Notes under the pieces: model-generated | What the model was told of the DNA's origin: nothing | The model's database searches: none | Seen by the model: only the letters and a program-made list of their open reading frames with translations | Shown: positions 31,605-43,717 of the stretch, in pieces | Layout of the letters: every line of letters begins with the position of its first letter | Position numbering within the stretch: position 1 is the first letter of the stretch | NCBI GenBank assembly: GCA_963575645.1 | Contig: OY754464.1 | Span: 81,008,948 to 81,072,947, forward strand | DNA length: 64,000 nt | From: Xanthostigma xanthostigma | Lineage: Eukaryota > Arthropoda > Insecta > Raphidioptera > Raphidiidae | Direction of reading: 5' to 3' | Made by a program: the position numbers and the translations under genes

Positions 31605-32029
31605 TTACATTACGTCATTTTAGAGTTCACCTTATTTTTTATCGTCACTATAAAGATGCAAAACTGGAATTTTCAGTCAAAATTAAACAATTATTATGTA
31701 GCTATAACAATTTTTTACTCGCTATATTAAAATACTAATAATAATTAATTTATACGAGGCTGGTCAATGATTTGAGATTTCTAATCAATTTTTAAGAAGC
31801 AAACAAAGTTCCATTTATCATAATATGTGTTACAGAACAAGTGGTTAATTTGAATTTGAATTCGCAAAATCTTCTTAACAAAAATTCTACAAAATAACGG
31901 CATTTTTCGCATTGTCCTTGACAATAACATTTCTGACGTTAATATCATCATTCCAAGATTTGAAAACAAGAAAATTATTACGTTCTTGTGTTAGGGCTAG
32001 GGAGGATTTGTGATTTCAACTATACAAAG

Positions 32030-32290
32030 AGAAAAATATATGCGCCGACTTTCCCCAAAACAATAGGGCTCTTCATATTTGCATATACCAAATGTCCTCC
32101 CAAAATTTAGTTTCAATCCTTCAATAAATAAAATTATCAACCGATTTTTCAGACAAAGATTTGAATTAGTTTCAATCCGCTCATCCGTTTGACCTGTATC
32201 GTGTTCACAAACAGACAGACGCACAGACTTTTCCAAAAATATGTTTTTTGGGTTCGGGAAACCTCAAAACGAAAAATTTTGAAATGTGAA
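32030..32290. repeat. Dispersed repeat, inverted copy of 5900-6165
   Basis: Complementary blocks TGTTTTTCCAAAAATATGTT-type text and GACCTGTATCGTGTTCAC. No coding content. Confidence 0.55.
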
Positions 32291-32916
32291 TTTTGACCTA
32301 AATCAGTACCCAAATCTTTGATCGTCTGATTACCCTTCAATAAATAAAATTATCGACCAATTTTTCAGAAAAAAAAATTTTTTTTGTTACCTTTGACTTT
32401 TTTATTAATATTGTGTTTTTAATTTCGAAGAAAACCCAAATCCGGATTGAAACGTCAATTAATTGAATAATATTATTGTACAATTTTAGTTAGGTAATAT
32501 ATTGTCTGAAAAATTGGTCGATAATTTTATTCACAAAATTATTGCCATTCCCCACTTATGGTGTAGGAATGGTAATCATTACTTCAGTCAGTTTTTAACA
32601 AAGCGAAATTATTAAAAAAAAATTGATACTACAGCCGAATATAACCATATTAACATAATTTATGCACTCAGATCTGTGAGTTCTATTGTATTGAGAAACA
32701 TTAATGCCCAACCCTGGTTGATTTCACCTTTTATAAGTCATTTTACTGAGAAATCATTATTATAGCGCCCGCGATTCATATTGCGATTAGTCACCTGTGC
32801 AGTGGCACCTAAAACCAGACAGGTACTCTAATTGCTGAAGGGAAATTCCTATACAGTATACGCTAGATTCTCCACTCACATCCAGTTACGGTAATTCATA
32901 AACCGACTTTAAAGTA

Positions 32917-33238
32917 TAATACGCGCCACGGATCTAAAAGGTTCGGAGGCGAGTCACAAACAGCGTCGCAAAGGCACATTTTAGAGCCGTTGATACTCCG
33001 ACCACCTCCCAGCTACCTGCACGGAACGTGCGCTCGTTGGTGATTGGCCGTGATCGCTCGTTGCTTTTGTCACTTGTCGCTTTCCTGCTTTAAAGTACAG
33101 TCGAGTACGCTATTGTCAAGTTGTTATTGTTATTTAGTTTTGTTGAGTTACGAGTTTGTAGTTTTTCAACAGACTGTACAAGCGAAAACCCTCATTCGTA
33201 TCTAACTTCCGAGCGTTTTAGATTCGAGGCGCGTATTA
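32917..33238. mobile_element. TA-flanked MITE family C, copy 3
   Basis: TAATACGCGCCACGGATC ... GGCGCGTATTA between TA dinucleotides, same orientation as copy 1, 322 bp. Confidence 0.87.
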
Positions 33239-33239
33239 T

Positions 33240-34644
33240 ATATTATTACAAATATATTAATTAATTATTATCAATGGAAATGCATAAGAGTAAATGAAGC
33301 AAACACTTATATTTTTTTTAACACTTTTGCAAAATAATACTTTCAGTGATGCAACTCGATTTGATGTTCTTTTTTCAGACAAATAATATTGACAAACAAT
33401 TGAGTACGTTAACAAAAACAAAAGTAGACAGTTTCAATGGTTCATCGGTAGGGTTTATCGCAATTTCACTAGCATGGACATTTCTATAATCAGATCCACC
33501 TTTGGTCAGTGAAGGTTTCAAATTGGCAGAGCGTACTGTATTTCTAATATTGCGTCATTAAATTGTTATTTTTTTGTTTTTTATCAAAAAGTTTTCTTGG
33601 ACAGTATTCTGTGAATAAATTGTTACATTAACATGTATAAAATTAACAAATTTTAAACGTAAGTTTCCAAATTATCAAATAATCACATTGATAGATATTA
33701 TAATATTATCAGCTGCATTCAGAAGTGGTGAATTAATTTATCTATACTAATCTAATAAGTCTACAGAAGACTGAACATTTTTCATTTCATCAATATCATA
33801 GCGGGTTTTAAAATCGTATATACGGCTTAAAAAGGGTAAAATGTCCGGCCTAATACAGCGCTGAGTCCGGATTTTTTATTTTAGGGCCTGGAAACTCTAG
33901 CCGCGCCCCGACATTTTAAAATTTTGTACAACCTTCATGTCTGGGTTGTTAATTAAGTATCTACTAATAAATAAAATTCAATGGTCTGTAATTTTATTTC
34001 CTTACGAGTTTTTCGAGTATTTTTGATGAAAAAATACCAAATTTCTGTTTTCTAACACGGGTATCATTCGAAAACGACTGAACCAACTTTAATGAAAGTT
34101 AGGACAGTATTTTGCCGACTACTCTCGACTTAAATTATGTGTTCCGTTAAAATCGATATTATTTCGAGCGAATTCTTGGATAAAGTCGAATGAAATCGGG
34201 GGAAAAATCTGACGTCAACCGTACTTTCTACAAGTCCTTCATCCGTATCGCATTGTACCACTATACCTGAATACGTCATACAACTCAATACAACTCTACA
34301 CAATGTTTTTTGTACGTGCCTTCGTCAACAGTTAATACCACTGCATTGTCTAACCTCAACTTGTACATTATTACAAAACACGATAATTAAATAATAATTA
34401 AACGACGTTTTAATTGTCTACGCACTTTAAAACGCATGCAGTCAGTAGACGATAATCGGTCTTCGAGTGACAGTTAAAGAAAAGTTGTGTTAAAAAACAA
34501 TAACATTTGAAAGAAATAGTTGTGATAAAAGAACTGTGATAACATTACTGTTTAAAAATAGCGTACCTATTTGCGTTCTATATTAGTGTCAACAGAAGTT
34601 AATTAATTAACTTGGATGTTATAATTATTTAATGAATTTGAAAA
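33240..34644. other. Region upstream of the plus-strand gene
   Basis: Relatively free of the repeats seen elsewhere, which would suit a promoter and 5' UTR of the gene starting at 34645. I cannot point to a TATA box or initiator with confidence. Confidence 0.4.
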
Positions 34645-34701
34645 ATGAGAATGATGACAGAACAGGGAGTTTATACAATTTCTGTACCAGATTTATATCA
34701 T
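34645..34701 (+). CDS. First coding exon of an unidentified plus-strand gene
   Basis: ATG at 34645 opens MRMMTEQGVYTISVPDLYH, followed at once by a consensus donor GTAAGT at phase 0. Two in-frame ATGs (codons 3 and 4) follow the first. It joins in frame to 37549-37681. I do not recognise the protein. The prediction rests on splice sites, phase agreement and the absence of repeats. Confidence 0.5.
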
Positions 34702-35617
34702 GTAAGTTGACTACTTAGATTTTTAAAAGTTACTTTTTACTTATTAGTTGTCATCAAACGATATGACTAATGCCATCGTGGACACATATATTTTAAATTT
34801 CGATAATGCGTTCTAAATATCAATAATAATTTAATAGATACATGATTTCAAAATAAAATCAAATTTATAAAAATATAAATAACTAACATATTGGTCACTG
34901 ATAATCTCATTAAAATATTGTTTCATGATTTTCCAAAGCCAATTTCCCACTTTTCGATGAGTCAACGACAACTATTTCATGAAATTCCTTCTAAGATAAT
35001 TTTTATAACACGGTTTATAAAAGTTAAATTGATAATTTTGATAAATTTCAAGTCAGGAAAAATTGTTATAATTATTGCAACAATGTGCTTGTATAATAAT
35101 AACAATCAATATTATATTATTACAAAAAAAAATCCCATTTGTGACAAAACGCAGCGATAAATGATAAACGTGATGTGTAAATTATTCTATTTTTATACAA
35201 AAACATGTACCAATAATCAACTAATCAGTTTTTTCTCATTTACATCATTGAGTCATCTCAGAACGAATATTTTCCCGAAAATTGTTTGTCTTATCAATCT
35301 TCACAAAAAATAGTAACTATCTTTCCGATAACCTTTCGGTAATGAAATTTTTAATTAAGTATTCATTTCAATATATTTCATATTTATATAATACCTACAT
35401 GATTATTCAATCCGAGTTACATAAAATAATTTAATTACATTTTTTGAATTAAAACTTCTCTAGGCGTGTTTTGTGAATTTCGCGAAGGGGCTACCAGGTG
35501 AGTTGGCGTTATGAACAAATTTGACTTTTTCGCGACCTACTAAATCCGTTTAGGCAGTATAGCGCATCTGTACATAATATAACAAAATAATTCTTTATAT
35601 TATAATATATAGCAACG

Positions 35618-35770
35618 TTTTACGCAGTTCACATACTATGACAGTTGTTTTTTAATGAATTATACTAAAGTTAGTTGAATAAATACAAAAAAAAAAAAAT
35701 ATCGTAACTTAGTCTGTAATTGTACAGTTTTAAAGATTCCTAGAGCGAATTTTCAGATGTCATCATTTTT
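35618..35770. repeat. 150-bp repeat shared with 20082-20232
   Basis: Same orientation and about the same length as the earlier copy. Class unknown. Confidence 0.6.
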
Positions 35771-35838
35771 AGTTTAAAACTTTAAACCTATAATAATATA
35801 TTGTTTACATGTTTCACTTCAAGCGCGCGTAAAGGTTA

Positions 35839-36161
35839 TAATACGCGCCACGGATCTAAAAGGTTCGGAAGCTAGTCACAAACAGAGTTGCAAAGGCACA
35901 TTTTAGAGCCGTTGAGACTCCCACCACCTCCCAGCTACTTGCACGGAACGTGCGCTCGTCGGTGATTGGCCGTGAGCGCTCGTTGCCTTTGTCACTTGTC
36001 GCTTTCCTGCTTTAAAGTACAGTCGAGTGCCCTATTGTCAAGTTGTTATTGCTATGTTAGTTTTGTTAAGTTGCGAATTTGTAGTTTCTCAACAGACTGT
36101 ACAAGCGCAAGCCCGCATTCGCATCTAACTTCCGAGCCTTTGAGATTCGTGGTGCGTATTA
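35839..36161. mobile_element. TA-flanked MITE family C, copy 4
   Basis: TAATACGCGCCACGGATC ... GGTGCGTATTA between TA dinucleotides, same orientation as copies 1 and 3, 323 bp. Lies in the first intron of the plus-strand gene. Confidence 0.87.
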
Positions 36162-36169
36162 TACACGTA

Positions 36170-37548
36170 CACTTTTTTCGTTTGTTTTTGTTTATTTAAA
36201 CTCGGATAGTGTGAGCATCAATTTTACCGGAAATCTCGCTTCAATTTTAGGTTTGGCGGGACCTTATCTTAATCCTAACAAATTAATGCTAATATAACCG
36301 TGGATGATTTTCAATATTTAAATGTCTGCCTAGTGCCTATTTGATCACTTTTAGAAGCCAGAATTTTTATTTAATTTAAATGGTATTTCATTATTGTGAT
36401 TGTATTGGACTAAAAATTAAAAATAAATTTATCAGTTGAGAATACGATATATTAAGTGTTTTTCCAATTTTGTGGGAAGACCCTAATAATATCATAATAG
36501 GTACGTAGCATAATTGGTCCAAATGTGCTAATTATAGAAAAAGCGTGTTGGTCTGTGCTCATCATGTTTATAGTTGATCAATACAATAGTAACTATGCAT
36601 GCTACTTATGCAATTGCTCTTGAAGGCTATTGCCTTGATAACAATAATAATAATAATCGGTGCCCCTGACTGATACCTGATGACCACACTGGTGATTGAT
36701 GATAGTTAATGACGTTTGCAACGCCAATGGATAGGCAACTGTTCTTACACGCGTGTATTGCATTGTTGGCTACTCTCACCGAAGAAACTTTAATCGAGTT
36801 ACTCCAGTGTCTCCTGTCCTGATTGGTGTAGTAATTTGAGCAACGGGGCCTGTTCTTGCATTAGACAAAGACACCATAGAGGAGGGAATGCAACAGACTG
36901 ATACATTTAATTTAAATCCCTCGTCGGCGAGTTTAGTTAGAGACAGTTGAACAACGTATTTGATCTTCAGTTGTCATTAGTTACGCATTAGAAACAATAA
37001 TCGTATTGTGTAATTCTATAGTTCATTTTATAAACGCCCATTTGTATGTCATAAAAGTAACATGCCGTAAAATCGTTGAACTAAAGTGTCAACGATTAAT
37101 GAAATCTAATCTATTGAACCACAAATTTAAAAATACCTTGAAACATGAAATTATTTCAGTTTATAATGCGAGACGTATAGGTTCACTGAACTGAACTGTT
37201 TTGGTGCCTAATTGAAATTTTTGAGAATTTTAATTGTCGCGATACTGAAAAGTAAACAACACAAATTACTTAACGTTAATTTAAAATATGTCGTGATAAA
37301 GTGACGCAAGAAACTTAAATCCATTCTCCGTATGTGTATATTGTTGTCAGGTTTTTATCTCTGTCAACAGAATGGCGGTTTGATTACTTAAACTTTGAAA
37401 AAATAATTTAAAAAGCTTTGGTTGTCTGTTCTATTTTTTGTTAACTTAAGTGAATAAACACGCGATTATACACAGCAAACGCGTAATATTATTAATATAA
37501 TATAAACAATTAAAATATGTATTGTTATTTGTGATGGTTCTTACTTAG
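36170..37548. other. Intron stretch, nothing recognised
   Basis: Includes a TAA microsatellite near 36640. No exon with acceptable splice sites or recognisable protein was seen. Confidence 0.45.
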
Positions 37549-37681
37549 GAATCGCAGGAAGACAACCCGCAGCTACAAGATTCGTCGACGGAAGCTTTGA
37601 ATAATCCAGATCCCGTTAGAATGAACTGTTGGAACAGATATCCTTGGCATATAGCAGTAGATATCCTCATTGTCTTGGGAG
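37549..37681 (+). CDS. Second coding exon of the unidentified plus-strand gene (start of a membrane segment)
   Basis: Acceptor TTCTTACTTAG precedes GAA; donor GTTAGT follows at 37682. It reads ESQEDNPQLQDSSTEAL, a polar tail, then MNCWNRYPWHIAVDILIVLG, in which the last dozen residues are hydrophobic and preceded by an aromatic/basic cluster, as at the start of a first transmembrane helix. Leaves phase 1. The composition suggests a cytosolic N-terminus of a multi-pass membrane protein. No family was recognised, and other exons must lie downstream or beyond the window. Confidence 0.55.
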
Positions 37682-38293
37682 GTTAGTGACTTTTTTATTT
37701 TATAATTGAAATTCGTAATTTAAAATAATACATTAATTATGGCTATTCATAAAACACGATTGCAGTTGTCGGCGTTTAAATCAAATTTATTTTTCAATTG
37801 TTAAATTGTAACCAATTGATGCAAGTGAAATAAAACTTAACAGATATTCTTACCAAAATGATTTTTTTTTTTTGACTGAAATCTTTTCACTATTTGCAAC
37901 ATATGCAGTTATATAAAGTATTTTTCTTTGTTTTTTAATTATATCGAAATTTGAAAGGGATGTTTTTTGAGATTATCTACCGATACCGTAATATTTTTGA
38001 AAACAATCACTGATACCTATATTTAATCGTAATTTTACAGTTAAATTTTGAGACTTTTACTGTTAATAATACTTACATGATTACATCTTCTGATAAAAAT
38101 GTAATTCGTCTAAAAAAAACGTGTGAACATCACCCATATAAGCTTACACGGGAAGTGAAACTTTTTAGAATTACGACTCGTTTCATTGATGTGTTATCCA
38201 TGTTGCGTTTCTCTTATATTAAGAAGTTGCACTTCAAAAACACTAAATTTACCAAACTACTCGGCTATTACATCAAAATGGATATATTATATT

Positions 38294-38483
38294 CAGTGGT
38301 GGATCCAGGATTACGGCAAGGGGGGGGGGGTCTTGAAAATTTTTTACTCCTTTTGCGGAGAATTCATGAAAAACATGAAAAGCTTTTTTTTTTATTGCGC
38401 AGTAAGATTTTAATTTGGGATTTTTGATTCTCTTTAAGGGGGGGGTTTGAACCCGAACCCCCTCCCCCGTGGATCCGCCACTG
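38294..38483. mobile_element. hAT MITE, 190 bp, CAGTGG ends
   Basis: Starts CAGTGGTGGATCCAGG, ends GTGGATCCGCCACTG, with a perfect 8-bp duplication ATTATATT (38286-38293 and 38484-38491). Long G and C runs lie just inside both ends. Confidence 0.93.
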
Positions 38484-38923
38484 ATTATATTTAACCAAAA
38501 ATAGTTACAAGGATTAATTATGAACGTTGTTCAACCAAAATTAAATAAAAGTAAAAGTAACATTTTGGCGTTTGTTTTTTAATTTCCGAATAATTTTAAT
38601 ATAAATTCATGGAATAAGTGCGAGCGCAATCCGTGCGCCGAAGGTTCCGTACAATTAAACAAGCAATTAAATGTACTTTTTGGTTCTTGGGTTTGGTGCA
38701 GGGACACAAATTTTATAAAAACTATGCTAAATTTCCGGTCGATGCATAATCCTCATGTATATTAATATGCTAAGGTTAAGATGTTTGCCTCCCTTTTTAG
38801 AAAAAACTGCACAATTTCTCCACATAAATTATATATCATTTTACAGATAATTGCTTGCTCTACTGACATCGACAACTAAAAAATTTAGTATTGGTTTTGT
38901 TTTTGTAAATTAATTAAAATACA

Positions 38924-39095
38924 GCAACGCTGAACAACGTCTGCCATCTGACGGCTTTAATTTTCATAATATTATATTACATTAAGACACAATACTGCAT
39001 ACTGCCATCTGACGGCTTTAATTTTGAGACAGCGAGCAACGCTGAACAACGTCACAGCAATGCTGCATGATGCCATCTGACGGCTTAGCTCAACG
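38924..39095. repeat. Imperfect minisatellite, TGCCATCTGACGGCTT units
   Basis: The 16-mer TGCCATCTGACGGCTT occurs three times, interleaved with CAACGCTGAACAACGTC, in a stretch of about 170 bases. A composite tandem array with deletions. Confidence 0.7.
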
Positions 39096-39099
39096 CTTT

Positions 39100-40150
39100 T
39101 GCTACTTGCGCCTCTATATATGACAATTTTAGTAAAATATTTCTTCGATCGGTCATCTAAGTTTTATATTGTAATACAACAAAAAGAAGAACGTTATAAG
39201 CAGTGTGCAAAATTAGAAACGAATTGAATACCTGCAATCATATTTAAAAAATAATTTTGTAAAGTGATAATTATTATACTTATTTAGTGCGAATAATTCG
39301 CACAGGTCACACTAGTGTTATGTAGTTCCATAGCGAGAAAGTCTACATTGACAGAACAACAAAGTCTCATCATAAGGGCTCCGTTTTTATCATTTTTGTA
39401 CGGAACCCTATAATATTATTATATTTTTTATTTGTGACAGCCAGTTAAAAAATTGCACGGGCATGATTTAGTAGTAATAAGAATTAATTAATCATTAAAT
39501 AGTGACAACCGTCATTAAAATGATGTGGTGCAAAGTAATAAATGATAAGGCACTTGAAGTAAACCGATAAAAATAATTATAACTTAATCATTGTATTTAA
39601 TAAGACACCTTACTCAATGATAATTTTGTAAAATAACATGATAAACGCGAATTTTGCCTTCAGATAACGTTTATTTGATTGAATTCAGTTTGATTACAAA
39701 GCAAGGTGATATAAATTTTATTGTATATTGAGTAAATTGGCATTAATTGAAGTAAACCTTAGAAATCTTGTTTCATAAAGAAATTAAATTATTGTAAAGC
39801 GGCAAAGAGTATGGGGCTGTAGAAGACTTCAATCGAAATTTAAATTGAGAATCAAGAATGATTTGTTGCTGAAAGCTATTGAATCAGTTTCAAAAATAAG
39901 ATTAATCTTCTATCTGTTCTTGATTATTATATTTACGCGTTTTCTATTTGCAATATTTTTAAGTACACATATTTTACGAGTATTCCGGAGATAATATTAG
40001 AAAAAAATGAAGTCAATAAGAATGAAGTATGAAGCATTTTTCATATTTAATAATACAATCATATACTTTTATTTTATACTGAGCATAGGAATAAAATCGC
40101 AATCGAACTATTAGGGTGCAAACATATACTTCTGTCTTTTTTTACGCCGT
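39100..40150. other. AT-rich stretch, nothing recognised
   Basis: No splice-flanked coding segment and no paired repeats that I can support. Confidence 0.45.
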
Positions 40151-40151
40151 A

Positions 40152-40247
40152 AGCACTGGCGTATCCAGGAGGGCAAAACAATCACGGGGGACCCCCAGAT
40201 AAGAAATTTCTAATTTGCCCATTCCTGGGCCAAAAGCTGGGTACGCC
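40152..40247. mobile_element. Tiny CACTGGCGTATCC element remnant
   Basis: CACTGGCGTATCCAG and CTGGGTACGCCCATG form imperfect inverted ends around a C/G-run-rich interior, resembling the CAGTGGCG class of hAT MITEs. No clear 8-bp duplication, so only tentative. Confidence 0.45.
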
Positions 40248-40248
40248 C

Positions 40249-40444
40249 ATGTTAACGTCATAGAAAAAGACAAAGTATTTGAAACAGAGATACTTTATTC
40301 TGATTGAATGTAAGTACATCAACCAGTCCTATCATCGGAGAAATCAGGGTAGTACATCGAAGAAAGAAACGCAGATATATTTTCAATACGCTTTGTTACG
40401 TTCACTCACCGCACATTGGGTAGATAGGCAATGATTCATATTGT
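40249..40444. repeat. 200-bp repeat, inverted copy at 54364-54560
   Basis: GAAACAGAGATACTTTATTC and CACCGCACATTGGGTAGATA match the reverse complement of 54364-54560 over nearly the whole length. Confidence 0.75.
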
Positions 40445-40504
40445 TAATTAATAGACATATTAATACAATCAATCTATCTTCGCGGTAGTACAGAGTCTGT
40501 ACTC

Positions 40505-40537
40505 CTGAAGATGGACTGATTGTCCGAAACGATCGTC
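40505..40537 (+). ncRNA. Candidate minimal hammerhead ribozyme core
   Basis: CTGAAGA (fits CUGANGA), stem II GGAC/GTCC with loop TGATT, GAAA, then C-G and G-C pairs with an AT loop, U and C at the expected cleavage position. This is the short-stem-III type known from Penelope-like elements. Stem I pairs poorly with the flanks, which is the main weakness. Confidence 0.4.
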
Positions 40538-41100
40538 TAGAGAGAAAATATTTTGTAGAATTTTCAAGGAAACATCGGTGTTAATTTTTGGAATCAAGTA
40601 TTCCCAAGAGCAATATCTATTATTATTATAAAACGTATAAAATAAATCATACAAAGACAGGAAAAGTAGGGATACAAACAAAGAAGAGTCAGGCAGGATG
40701 GTATAATTCTAACCTCTAATGAAACATTTCTAAGTTCTATAAAAATTCAAAATCGTTTCTGCGTGCCTGTTATTATTTGAGCAGTTAAAGTTACAAAAAT
40801 GTAAAGAGTTGAAATAAGATAAATATTTAATTTGTACAACAGGAAAGAAGATAATAATAAGCGAGACGCTACTTAAACAGGTTGACTAAATATTTGAAAC
40901 ATCATTCCAGTTGATTTATTTGCTCAGAAAACAACAGGGAAAAATTTACAGCGACTGATTTATGTATTGAACTAACACTAATAGTAAAGAAAACGTGTCT
41001 TCATACCTTTATACAGGCGATTATTTTCAAACAAAAGATTGTAGCGTTTTATTTTTGTTTTAACCAAAATATCGACGAGTGTAACGTAGGTAACCTTTCG

Positions 41101-41532
41101 TTAAGAGTATTCGTCCCTGCAAATACCCCCTGCACCCTTCATCTCAAATCTTTTCCCCTCGCCTAAAAACGGTTCGCGCTCTCCCGACGCTATTTTTAAA
41201 GCTAGAGGGTTCTGGTAAACGCCAAATAAAAGACAAAAAATCAGACTACAGATCCTTCAGGCGATTTTTTTGACAAAAAAATTCCTGAAAAAACTTACAA
41301 CCTTTTGAAAAAAATAATAAGTTACGTAATATTTCACACGTAGACGAAACTTTTTTTAAAAAAATTCGCCTGAAGGATCTGTAGTCTAATTCTTTGTCTT
41401 TCATTTGGCGTTTACCAGAACCCTCTAGCTTTAAAAAATAGCGTCGGGAGAGCGCGAACCGTTTTTAGGCGAGGGGAAAAGATTTGAGATGAAGGGTGCA
41501 GGGGGTGTTTGCAGGGACGAATACTCTTAACC
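41101..41532. mobile_element. Foldback element with ~170-bp arms
   Basis: 41101-41270 and about 41352-41532 are near-exact complements (AAGAGTATTCGTCCCTGCAA, CAAATCTTTTCCCCTCGCCT). GC-rich arms contrast with the AT-rich loop. No flanking duplication seen. Confidence 0.85.
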
Positions 41533-41883
41533 ATTTAGGACAGTGACGAATTTAATAATTTGTTAAGTCACGCAAAACAAAACACAAAAACACCCACCCT
41601 GGGCGGCACGTGTGATCAGTGACCTATGAGGATCGACGTAAAATAAATACCTTCCCGATTTTTGAAAAAAAAAAATATTTTTATAGCGGAAGTTAAAAAA
41701 AAATATTAAAGAAACGGTCAATGCGGATGTAGCTCGCGCGCTGGGAGTATTCCAATAATAGTATTGTATGATTTATTTTTTCTTACTGTGGTTACACCGT
41801 TAGCGTTAAATATTTAACGCGTTAAACGGCTCAAACTCGTATAAGAAGGTACACTTCAATTAGTTAATTATGTGTTCTTTCTA

Positions 41884-42050
41884 GTGTCTTGCTTATTCGT
41901 AACAGTTCGTTCAATTTCGGCGCTTGTTACAAACCTTCGGCTTCGGCCAAAATGGCCTGAAGTTTTGGCCGAAGCCGAAGGTCTCGCCGAAGGTGTTTTT
42001 TTTTGGTCGAAGGTGGCCGAAGCCGAACCTTCGGACACTAGTTGTTTTTG
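41884..42050. repeat. GCCGAAGGT-rich element with TAGTGTC / GACACTA ends
   Basis: Dense GGCCGAAG/CTTCGGCC motifs on both strands, bounded by TAGTGTC and GGACACTA. The ends resemble a hAT terminus, but the 8-bp flanks do not match, so the borders are uncertain. Confidence 0.5.
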
Positions 42051-42442
42051 ACCGGTTTCGAAGCAAGGGTTATTGCACTTAGTATAAAACATACATTATT
42101 ACAGTGTAGGTTTTGTTTTGTTAGTCACTCTTAACGACGAGTGGTGCATCCAACGAGATGAGAGACGTGCATTGTAACATTTGTAACCGTTGTAATGTAC
42201 CTCACGTGTCAGATGACAAGATTTCTCTTTCCCACGCATTTCACGTAATTCTGCAACTGTTTTCACAGTGCACTATACTGCAGTGTACAAGTTTCATTCA
42301 CTTGTTTTGAAGTATTTATCTCTTCAAATCGATAAATAGACCGGGTGTTCAACCAGATCGGTCCGATAAAAATCGTGCAGCATGTCACGATTGAGAGTCA
42401 ACAATCGCTCATGGTTGGGGATAGCGTTGCCATATCGAGAAC

Positions 42443-42887
42443 TAGTGATGTGCCGGATCGTTAAAAATGTATATCCGCGGATACGGATCTGAATACGGAT
42501 ATTTGGTTTCAAGTTCCGCGGATACGGATACGGATCTTAACTTTCTTAGAGTACGCGGCGGTAAATATTGCACATCGACCTTTGGAAAGAGACTATCTGT
42601 TATGGGAAAAAGTTATTGACCTCTTTAAGAGTTAACTCTCATAACAGATTGTCTCTTTCCAAAGATCGATGTGCAATATCTCATTATAAAGATTTTTTTT
42701 TAGTACCTTTTAGTTATGTACTATTAGTATGGTACTCACTACGATAAATGTTTGCAATATAAAGGTGCCAAATACGATTTTAAAAAATTAAAAATAATCT
42801 GAATGGAATTTAACAGTTTTTCATTATTACCTAATCACCTATATATATATATAAATTTTCATCTATGAATTGAAAATTAATAAGGTA
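42443..42887. mobile_element. TAGTGATGTGCCGG hAT MITE, truncated copy
   Basis: Begins TAGTGATGTGCCGGATCG and is homologous, inverted, to 44159-44690, but stops after TTAATAAGGTA without the opposite terminus. Internal palindrome around AAAGAGACTATCTGTTATGG. Confidence 0.85.
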
Positions 42888-43195
42888 ACCTAGACCTTCT
42901 GGCAACTCTAGTCGTGCACGACTAATATAAAAGTTGGTTTCCTACGACTCCAGCCGCGAAACTGGAAAAACAAAAATTGTCTACCCACTAGTCTCGCGAG
43001 TTGAAATCCGTCGATTTTGATCTGACCGACCAAAGGTACGGCTACTAGTCGAGACGATAATTGTGATCAATTAAAGGTGGACACTTGGCCAAACGTAGTC
43101 TAGAACTGTTAGAATCAAATTCGGACAGTCCGAAGAGTCCAAGAATTAGACCATTAATTAATGAGGGATCAGAACTTACCAACAAACACAGTTAA

Positions 43196-43635
43196 CGCCT
43201 CTGCACACGAGGCTAGAAACACTGTTAGGAGTTCTGCTAGCCGATAGGCTGCAGGGTACGAAGCTAGAAATAACGTCACTGCGAGCTGGCCTGCCAGCTC
43301 ACAAGATAGGTTTTAAAATTAGAACAAAGGCTATTTTCCTTGCGAGATTTGCTGCTAGGTATGAGCAAGAACCAATCAGGAAGCAGTATCTTGTCACGTG
43401 GGAACTTGAACAAACACCCACAAACCAACATGGTGTCGCATTCTGTTCAGAGTCAGACAACAGACACGTTTTGCTCTGTGTTTATATTCGAACTGTCACT
43501 GCGCGCGCACCAGATCTATCCACAAAAAATAGTCTCGTGTGAAGCGAGCATTTAACAGCAATCTAGAAAACAGGCGCTAGAAAACTAGTAGGCAAATCTA
43601 GCAGCGTTTCTAGCCTCGTTTGCAGCGGCCTTTAA
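43196..43635. mobile_element. Family P inverted-repeat element
   Basis: Ends CGCCTCTGCACACGAGGCTA ... TAGCCTCGTTTGCAGCGGCC, 440 bp. Partial relatives lie at 27975-28170 and 45651-45975. Possibly PIF/Harbinger-type by end style (GGCCGCTGCACACG); TSD not fixed. Confidence 0.75.
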
Positions 43636-43699
43636 TTCCATTGTTCTTAATTGAAAAAAACATTTTTTTTAAATCAGCAATGTCTTATCGGTTTTGCAG

Positions 43700-43717
43700 G
43701 AAGTTGTCTGGAGTTTG
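43700..43717 (+). CDS. Candidate 18-nt microexon of the same gene
   Basis: Flanked by a good acceptor (TATCGGTTTTGCAG) and a strong donor (GTGAGT). Phase 1 in, phase 1 out, matching exon 37549-37681. It would add GSCLEF to the helix. With only 18 bases this could be chance. Confidence 0.2.

Noticed and set aside
37549..37681. TRPML (mucolipin) N-terminal exon
   Set aside because: The RYPWHIAVDILIV segment superficially recalls the start of a mucolipin first helix, but key neighbouring residues do not match.
38077..38427. 116-codon plus-strand frame
   Set aside because: Runs into the 190-bp hAT MITE at 38294-38483; the first half matches nothing known.
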